A model generated the notes under the pieces. The model saw nothing but the letters and a program-made list of their open reading frames with translations. It was not told where the DNA came from and did not search any database. Below, piece by piece: positions 15,317 through 19,873 of a stretch of 19,873 bases of DNA; positions within the stretch are counted from its first letter, which is position 1; each line of letters starts with the position of its first letter. The stretch comes from Bacillota bacterium (GTDB taxonomy: Bacteria; Bacillota; Clostridia; Clostridiales; Clostridiaceae): positions 1 through 19,873 of the forward strand of contig JAUZPI010000076.1 in the NCBI GenBank assembly GCA_030706015.1, read 5' to 3'. The position numbers were made by a program, and so were the translations under genes.

Positions 15317-15361
15317 ATGTGTACATGTTATCACAAAATGACATGTTTTTTTAAAAACTAA
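15317..15361 (+). CDS. Possible leader peptide (14 codons)
   Basis: The ATG at 15317 lies five bases after AAAGGAG (15305-15311). It opens MCTCYHKMTCFFKN, with Cys at positions 2, 4 and 10, and ends at TAA 15359-15361. The whole terminator-like hairpin lies inside this ORF. No other plus-strand gene precedes it, and the next gene starts 46 bases later. It fits the layout of a transcription attenuator, but an ORF this short can arise by chance and no homologue is known to me. Confidence 0.35.
   Translation: MCTCYHKMTCFFKN
15323..15352 (+). terminator. Terminator-like hairpin upstream of a gene (attenuator candidate)
   Basis: The 9-bp stem ACATGTTAT/ATGACATGT (15323-15331 with 15338-15346, one G-U pair) has a 6-base loop and is followed immediately by a run of T (15346-15352). 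No plus-strand gene lies upstream for it to end. Confidence 0.55.
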
Positions 15362-15407
15362 TGATAAAATTTTAACCATTAAGGATGATATTTGGGGGGA
15401 TATATTA

Positions 15408-15761
15408 ATGAGTATAGTGGAGAACTTTTGCAAAACAGCGGTTGATGGTGACAAACAATATAAATATGAATATAGAATGATAAAGAGCAACGTTTTACTT
15501 TCTTATGGTGGAGATACTATAGAAGTTCAATCCTATGGCATTGAAGTTGAAAGACGAGATTTTGTAGATGGCAATATGGTAAGTCTTGAAAGAGAATGCG
15601 TATCAAATGTAAGTCCTCAAAGACATAAAGTCCATAATCTTTTAAAGATGTTATTTGATAATACTGTTTCACCAATACATTTGGTTGAAGTTATAGGTGA
15701 ATATATAGATGAATATATCGTAGATTTTGATGAAGCTTACAAAGAAATATCAAATTGCTAG
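15408..15761 (+). CDS. Small conserved clostridial protein, possibly DUF6514-like
   Basis: The protein has 117 residues, with ATG seven bases after GGGGGGA. It is an acidic soluble protein without signal peptide, membrane helix or cysteine motif. The N-terminal half is predicted beta-rich (YKYEYRMIKSNVLLSYGGDT, then VQSYGIEVERRDF). The second half is helical (RHKVHNLLKMLFDNTVSPIHLVEVIGEYIDEY). It recalls small Firmicute proteins annotated as DUF6514, but I hold that with low confidence. Function is unknown. The gene is monocistronic, with a terminator after it and a possible attenuator before it. Confidence 0.75.
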   Translation: MSIVENFCKTAVDGDKQYKYEYRMIKSNVLLSYGGDTIEVQSYGIEVERRDFVDGNMVSLERECVSNVSPQRHKVHNLLKMLFDNTVSPIHLVEVIGEYIDEYIVDFDEAYKEISNC

Positions 15762-15765
15762 TTAT

Positions 15766-15790
15766 GGGGGAGGGGTGGCCTCCTTTTTTA
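15766..15790 (+). terminator. Rho-independent terminator
   Basis: A GGAGG/CCTCC stem (15769-15773 with 15779-15783), extendable by G-T pairs, has a 5-base loop and a T-run. It lies four bases after the stop codon of the small conserved gene. Confidence 0.8.
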
Positions 15791-15869
15791 TTTTATTGTA
15801 TTATTAGGGGAGTAATATTTAATGCTTTGTTTTACTTAAACGGGCTTATAAAAAAGAGGGGTATATATA

Positions 15870-16283
15870 ATGATTGTTGGCATTGGTGTTGACATAATAG
15901 AGATTGAAAGAATTAAGGAAGCTATAGAGAGAAATGCTTCCTTTATAAATAAAGTTTTTACTCAAAATGAAATTGAGTATTTAAAGAGCAGAAATTTTAG
16001 ACCAGAATATGCGGCTGGCAGATTTGCAGCTAAAGAAGCAATTTCAAAAGCAATAGGAACTGGTTTTAGGCACTTTAATTTTAGGGATATAGAAATAGAT
16101 AGAACCGCTCTTGGTAAACCAATTGTGGTTCTTAAGGGTAAAGCAAAACAATTTGCACAAAAAAGAGGTAAATACAAGATGCACATTAGTATATCTCATG
16201 ACAGGAACAAGGCTATTGCATATGCGGTTATGGAGGTTGAGGGAAATGATAGTAGCGACAGCGGAGATAATGAGGAATATTGA
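15870..16283 (+). CDS. acpS: Holo-[acyl-carrier-protein] synthase
   Basis: The enzyme moves 4'-phosphopantetheine from CoA to the serine of acyl carrier protein, needed for fatty acid synthesis. It has 137 residues. Motifs are GIGVDIIEIERI (Asp8 binds the metal), GRFAAKEAISKAIGTG, LGKPIVVL and ISISHDRNKAIAYAV. ATG 15870 follows AGAGGGG. Its last 38 bases overlap the start of nnrD, a common clostridial and bacillary neighbour. The C-terminal tail (EGNDSSDSGDNEEY) is acidic, longer than usual, and read from the overlap. Confidence 0.95.
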   Translation: MIVGIGVDIIEIERIKEAIERNASFINKVFTQNEIEYLKSRNFRPEYAAGRFAAKEAISKAIGTGFRHFNFRDIEIDRTALGKPIVVLKGKAKQFAQKRGKYKMHISISHDRNKAIAYAVMEVEGNDSSDSGDNEEY

Positions 16284-17751
16284 TAACTATTGTAGTGAAA
16301 CCTTAAGGATACCAAGTATTATACTTATGGAGAATGCAGCACTGGCGGTGTTAAAAAATGCTGCTATAGATAAATATTATTCATATGTATTGGTTTGTGG
16401 TACTGGCAACAATGGGGGAGATGCTCTTGCTGTAGCAAGACATTTACATGTTAATAATAAGAAAATTGAGGTTTTCTTAGTTGGTCCTATAGATAAAATG
16501 AGTAAAGACTGTACAATAAACTATCATATATTAAGAAATATGGACATAAAGGTTAAGAATGTTACTAAGGCAGAAGATATTAATGAAATACGGGATGCCA
16601 TTAATAGAAGCGAGGTTGTAATAGACGGCTTATTCGGTACTGGACTTAATAGAAGATTAGAAGAAATTTATGATCTGTGCATATCGGCAATAAATGAGTA
16701 CAGCAAATACACAATTTCCATTGATGCACCCTCTGGTATGAATAGCGATGAAGGCGTAGTTTTGGGAAACTGTGTTAGGGCCAATAAAACAATATCTTTT
16801 CAACTATATAAAAAGGGTTTTTTAAAATATGGTATAGAGAAATACACAGGAGAAGTGGTTATAGAGAATATAGGGATACCTGAATCTGTAGTAGATAAAT
16901 TTCATAGGAACGAGTTTATTATGGACAAAACTATGGTAAATAGCTGGCTTAGAAAAAGAGGAAAATATGAGCATAAAGGTGACTTTGGAAAAGTAATGAT
17001 TATTGCAGGTTCAAAGGGATTTACCGGGGCTGCGTATATTTCTACTGAAGGTGCAGTAAAAAGTGGTGCAGGTCTTGTGACTTTATGCTGCCCAGAAGAA
17101 ATAAGAGATACTTTAAGTATGAAGTTAGTAGAGGCTATGACCATTTCCTTTGATGAAAAGGATAAGTTTGAACAGATTATGAAAAGATGCGATGCTATTG
17201 CTATTGGACCTGGTTTAGGGAACAATGAAAATACATATAAATTAGTTTCATACTTAATAAGAAACTCTAAATGTCCTATTGTAATAGATGCAGATGGAAT
17301 AAACGTGCTGAAGGATAAGCTGGAGCTACTGCAGGAAAAAAATGCTGATATTATTATAACTCCTCATTTTGGTGAAATGGCTAGACTAACAGGCTTCACC
17401 GTTGAGGAAATAAAAGATAATAGATTGAATATAGCTAAAGAGTTTGCTAAACAGCATGGAGTTACTGTGCTACTTAAAGGATTTAATTCTGTTATAACTG
17501 ATGGTAACTTAACAATTGTTAATTCTTCAGGGAACAGTTCCATGGCTTCAGGGGGGATGGGCGATTGTTTAACAGGTATGATAACTTCTTTCATTGGACA
17601 AGGATATAAGAGTATGAAGGCTGCATGTATTGCTGCTTTCATACATGGATATTGCGGAGAGAAGCTATCCATAGAAAATTTCTGTGTCAGTGCTAGCGAA
17701 GTATTAGTAAGTATACCAATGTATATAAAAGAGATTATAGATTGCAAATAA
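16246..17751 (+). CDS. nnrD: Bifunctional NAD(P)H-hydrate repair enzyme (epimerase + ADP-dependent dehydratase)
   Basis: The protein has 501 residues from ATG 16246, nine bases after GGAGG (16232-16236), inside acpS. An upstream in-frame extension to 16111 is the shadow of acpS. It repairs hydrated NADH and NADPH. The N-terminal YjeF_N epimerase domain (about 1-215) has CGTGNNGGDALAVARHL (51-67), DGLFGTGL (127-134) and SIDAPSGMNSDEG. The C-terminal ribokinase-like dehydratase domain (about 225-500) has GKVMIIAGSKGFTGAA (248-263), AIGPGLG (319-325), VIDADGINVL (346-355), TPHFGEMARLTG (372-383) and the ADP-binding SGGMGDCLTG (435-444). All key motifs are present. Confidence 0.96.
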   Translation: MIVATAEIMRNIDNYCSETLRIPSIILMENAALAVLKNAAIDKYYSYVLVCGTGNNGGDALAVARHLHVNNKKIEVFLVGPIDKMSKDCTINYHILRNMDIKVKNVTKAEDINEIRDAINRSEVVIDGLFGTGLNRRLEEIYDLCISAINEYSKYTISIDAPSGMNSDEGVVLGNCVRANKTISFQLYKKGFLKYGIEKYTGEVVIENIGIPESVVDKFHRNEFIMDKTMVNSWLRKRGKYEHKGDFGKVMIIAGSKGFTGAAYISTEGAVKSGAGLVTLCCPEEIRDTLSMKLVEAMTISFDEKDKFEQIMKRCDAIAIGPGLGNNENTYKLVSYLIRNSKCPIVIDADGINVLKDKLELLQEKNADIIITPHFGEMARLTGFTVEEIKDNRLNIAKEFAKQHGVTVLLKGFNSVITDGNLTIVNSSGNSSMASGGMGDCLTGMITSFIGQGYKSMKAACIAAFIHGYCGEKLSIENFCVSASEVLVSIPMYIKEIIDCK

Positions 17752-17817
17752 TTTGCATGACTTAGGCAGCTTAAGAATAATATTAATGTGATATAAGTAT
17801 TTTATTGGAGGAGCTTA

Positions 17818-18426
17818 ATGGAAAAAAAATTAATATTATTATTCGCTGCCGTAGTTATTTTTTGCACTCTAGGTATATCTTGCGCTAGACCTGGGGACAA
17901 AAATAAGAATATTATTGATGATTTAAAAGATTTAAAGAGCTATAGCTGCAATATGGACATACAGGTTAAAAATAGCAAGCAAAAAATTGATTATAGCGCT
18001 AGACAAATTTATTCAGTAGGACTAGGATATAGATTAGAGCTGAATAAGGATAGAACTATGGTTTATAAAGGCAATAAGATTTACATTAAAGACTATAAAA
18101 ACAATAGCGTTTATACCACTGATAAGAGCTTTGACGATGTTTATAGGTTAAGCTTTATAGGAGAATATATTGGACTTTTGTATACTGATGAAAATATAAA
18201 ATATTCGTTTACTAAAGTTGGAGATGAGGAGTACGAGCTTATTAAATTAAAAATCCCTAGTAACAATAAAAATTTAAGTAATGCTGTCCTGCATGTAAAT
18301 ACTAAAACGAAAGTCCCTTCGAAATTGTTTATATATGATTTTCAAGGTAATGAGGTTATGGAAATAACCTATAAGGATTTTAAGGCAAATGATCAGGTTA
18401 CTGCGGATTTATTTGAAGTTAAATAA
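17818..18426 (+). CDS. GerS-like spore germination lipoprotein (LolA-like fold)
   Basis: The protein has 202 residues and an ATG after GGAGGAGC. The signal peptide ends at Cys22 (GISC), an acceptable lipobox although Gly at -3 is atypical. The mature part begins with IIDDLKDLKSYSCNMDIQV and continues as beta strands (GYRLELNKDRTMVYKGNKIYIKD, then YELIKLKIPSN and KVPSKLFIYDFQGNEVMEITYKDF). This is the pattern of LolA-like outer-membrane-lipoprotein-sorting folds adopted by GerS. In C. difficile, GerS is encoded next to alr2 and works with CwlD in making cortex muramic-delta-lactam. Here the gene lies directly before alr in the same orientation, which supports the call. Function in this organism is inferred. 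Confidence 0.75.
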   Translation: MEKKLILLFAAVVIFCTLGISCARPGDKNKNIIDDLKDLKSYSCNMDIQVKNSKQKIDYSARQIYSVGLGYRLELNKDRTMVYKGNKIYIKDYKNNSVYTTDKSFDDVYRLSFIGEYIGLLYTDENIKYSFTKVGDEEYELIKLKIPSNNKNLSNAVLHVNTKTKVPSKLFIYDFQGNEVMEITYKDFKANDQVTADLFEVK

Positions 18427-18486
18427 GGACGATAAGCTTTGGAGGAAATAAGGCTTAACTTAGGAATTTGGAAAGGATGATATACA

Positions 18487-19647
18487 ATGTATGAACATTT
18501 AAGACCTTTATGGGCAGAAATAAATTTGGATGATTTAGCGCATAACATGCAGCAAATAAGAAAAGTCTCACAAAGCAAGGATATAATTGCAGTAGTAAAG
18601 GCTGATGCCTATGGTCATGGGGCGATAGATGTTGCCCCTGTACTTTTAGAAAATGGGGCTACTAGACTTGCTGTCGCTGTTGTAAATGAGGCTATAGAAT
18701 TAAGAAATGCTGGTATACATTGCCCTATAATGATCTTAGGTTTTACACCTATCAGTTTTGCAGACAACCTTTTACGATATGATATTGAACAAACAGTTTA
18801 TAGCTATGAATATGCAGAGGAACTATCAAAACTTGCTAAACTAAGGAACAAGGTAGCAAAGATTCATATAGCATTAGATACAGGAATGGGTCGAATAGGC
18901 TTCCTTCCTGATGAAAAAAGCGTTGAAGATGTATATAAAATTAGTAAATTGTCCAATATATCAATTGAAGGGATTTTTTCTCATTTTTCCAGTGCTGATG
19001 AAGAAAACAAAGACTATACTTATATGCAGTTTAAAAGGTTTAATGACTTTTATGATAAGTTAAAAGAGAAGAACATTCAAATAAAGTTAAGACATGTTGC
19101 TAATAGTGCAGCTATTATAGATTTACCTGAGATGCATTACGAAGCTGTAAGACCTGGAATAATTCTTTATGGATATTATCCATCGGAAGAAGTATTTAAG
19201 GAAAAGATAGATTTAAGACCAGTTATGACTTTAAAAACCAAGATAGTATACATAAAAAGGCTAAAAGCAGGAGAGTATATAAGTTATGGAAGAAAGTATA
19301 AAACCGATAGAGACAGTGTAATTGCTACTCTGCCTGTAGGATATGCAGATGGATATACAAGAGCTTTGTTTAATAAGGCTAAGGTCATAATAAATGGAAA
19401 GCTTGCTCCAGTAGTAGGACGAATTTGTATGGATCAGTGCATGGTAGATATAACTGATTTAGAAAATGTAAGTCTAGATGATGAAGTAATATTAATGGGA
19501 GAGGATAAAGGAATCAAGTTTACTGCTGATCAGGTTGCAGAATTAATTGATACTATAAATTACGAAGTAGTTTGCATGATAAGCAAGAGGGTACCACGAG
19601 TATATATTAAGGGTGGTAGTGCTGTAAAAATAAGAAATTACGTGTAA
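18487..19647 (+). CDS. alr: Alanine racemase
   Basis: This PLP enzyme interconverts L- and D-alanine for peptidoglycan. It has 386 residues, the normal length. The PLP lysine is Lys38 in AVVKADAYGHG, and the second catalytic base is Tyr267 in YISYGRKY. LDTGMGRIGF, SHFSSADE, LPVGYADGYTRAL and GRICMDQCMVD are family motifs. ATG 18487 follows AAAGGATGA. It begins 60 bases after the GerS-like gene without a terminator, so the two are probably one operon. The order alr followed by an EndoAI-type antitoxin gene is the same as in Bacillus subtilis. Confidence 0.97.
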   Translation: MYEHLRPLWAEINLDDLAHNMQQIRKVSQSKDIIAVVKADAYGHGAIDVAPVLLENGATRLAVAVVNEAIELRNAGIHCPIMILGFTPISFADNLLRYDIEQTVYSYEYAEELSKLAKLRNKVAKIHIALDTGMGRIGFLPDEKSVEDVYKISKLSNISIEGIFSHFSSADEENKDYTYMQFKRFNDFYDKLKEKNIQIKLRHVANSAAIIDLPEMHYEAVRPGIILYGYYPSEEVFKEKIDLRPVMTLKTKIVYIKRLKAGEYISYGRKYKTDRDSVIATLPVGYADGYTRALFNKAKVIINGKLAPVVGRICMDQCMVDITDLENVSLDDEVILMGEDKGIKFTADQVAELIDTINYEVVCMISKRVPRVYIKGGSAVKIRNYV

Positions 19648-19688
19648 TAAATACTTGTTGAAAAAGAGAGAAACGTAAAGTAATTCCT

Positions 19689-19718
19689 TTGACATATTGA
19701 CGAACTATAAACTATAAT
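19689..19718 (+). promoter_or_regulatory. Sigma-A-type promoter for the antitoxin gene
   Basis: A perfect TTGACA (19689-19694) and a perfect TATAAT (19713-19718) are separated by 18 bases, 51 bases before the start codon. The toxin-antitoxin unit can therefore be transcribed independently of alr. Confidence 0.8.
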
Positions 19719-19769
19719 ATATTTATACATATTTTTAGTGTTTGTTTTTATAGGAGGTATTAATTTTGT

Positions 19770-19873
19770 ATGTCAAGTTCAAAGAGATTGGTAGTAAACC
19801 TCTCAGAAACACTTTGCAATGAGTTTGATGAAGCACTTAAAGAAGATTGTAAAAAAAGAAGTGAATTTATTAA
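19770..19873 (+). CDS. ndoAI: EndoAI/MazE-type ribbon-helix-helix antitoxin (5' part only)
   Basis: The first 34 codons are in the window, and the gene runs past the right edge. The ATG at 19770 follows AGGAGGT; an in-frame stop at 19761 rules out an earlier start. The reading MSSSKRLVVNLSETLCNEFD, then EALKEDCKKRSEF, has the ribbon-helix-helix pattern: a short strand (RLVVNLS) and an amphipathic helix. This resembles EndoAI of Bacillus subtilis, which neutralises the RNase toxin EndoA (MazF). The toxin gene is expected just beyond the window but is not seen. Confidence 0.8.
   Translation, partial: MSSSKRLVVNLSETLCNEFDEALKEDCKKRSEFI

Larger units (their letters stand above)
14930..15407. other. 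AT-rich 478-bp gap holding the rubrerythrin promoter and a possible attenuator
   Basis: The left end is the rubrerythrin leader and its promoter/operator (15003-15031). The middle (about 15040-15300) is extremely AT-rich, and no gene or known RNA is seen there; open frames in it have no ribosome binding site or plausible composition. The right end holds a small ORF with a strong ribosome binding site and an embedded terminator hairpin (15305-15361), then the start region of the next gene. Confidence 0.6.

Noticed and set aside
15004..15490. Minus-strand open frames rich in Tyr, Ile, Asn and Phe between rubrerythrin and the small conserved gene
   Set aside because: Their composition reflects AT-rich DNA. 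They lack ribosome binding sites, and one overlaps a well-supported promoter while the other runs antisense into the next gene.
16111..16245. Upstream extension of the nnrD reading frame
   Set aside because: It lies wholly within acpS and lacks a ribosome binding site; ATG 16246 has an ideal one and matches the family N-terminus.

Overview
The window is AT-rich, gene-dense chromosomal DNA with strong purine-rich ribosome binding sites and TTG/GTG/ATG starts. It suggests an anaerobic, spore-forming Clostridium (cluster I-like). The evidence is a reverse rubrerythrin with its rubredoxin domain first, a flavodiiron-rubredoxin-NADH:rubredoxin reductase fusion, a GerS-type lipoprotein beside alr, and an alr-ndoAI junction. 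Nothing looks like a phage, insertion sequence, CRISPR array, tRNA or rRNA.

Left region (1-5484). Two divergent units share a 317-bp control region. Leftward runs a secreted cohesin-like protein with a TTG start, cut by the window edge. Rightward runs a secreted papain-like (C1A) cysteine protease ending in a type I dockerin. Thirty-five bases later comes a short protein with one cohesin-like domain and a C-terminal membrane anchor. No carbohydrate-active enzyme is present, so this looks like a compact cohesin-dockerin system that would fix a protease to the cell surface. galU and a CpsB/YwqE-type tyrosine phosphatase follow in the same direction and end at a terminator.

Exopolysaccharide control and envelope genes (5485-9451). 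A CpsC/Wzz-type membrane adaptor and a CpsD-type BY-kinase with a C-terminal tyrosine cluster form a second unit closed by a terminator. VanZ-like, YihY/BrkB-like and lipoprotein genes follow. A shared terminator separates the lipoprotein from the converging flavodiiron gene.

Oxygen defence and purine/lipid genes (9449-14929). On the minus strand lie the flavodiiron fusion (O2 or NO reduction by NADH), purA, and a reverse rubrerythrin (peroxide reduction). pgsA lies between them on the plus strand. The flavodiiron fusion and the reverse rubrerythrin carry the same 15-bp palindrome, TAATAATNATTATTA, in their promoter regions. It resembles a PerR box, so the two genes are probably one peroxide/oxygen regulon.

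Right region (14930-19873). An AT-rich gap holds the rubrerythrin promoter and a possible attenuator (a 14-codon Cys-containing leader ORF with an embedded terminator hairpin). It precedes a small conserved protein. acpS and the NAD(P)HX repair enzyme nnrD overlap, and a GerS-like lipoprotein, alr and the start of the EndoAI/MazE antitoxin gene follow.

The strongest lead is the dockerin-protease plus anchored-cohesin pair. The shared operator and the possible attenuator come next.
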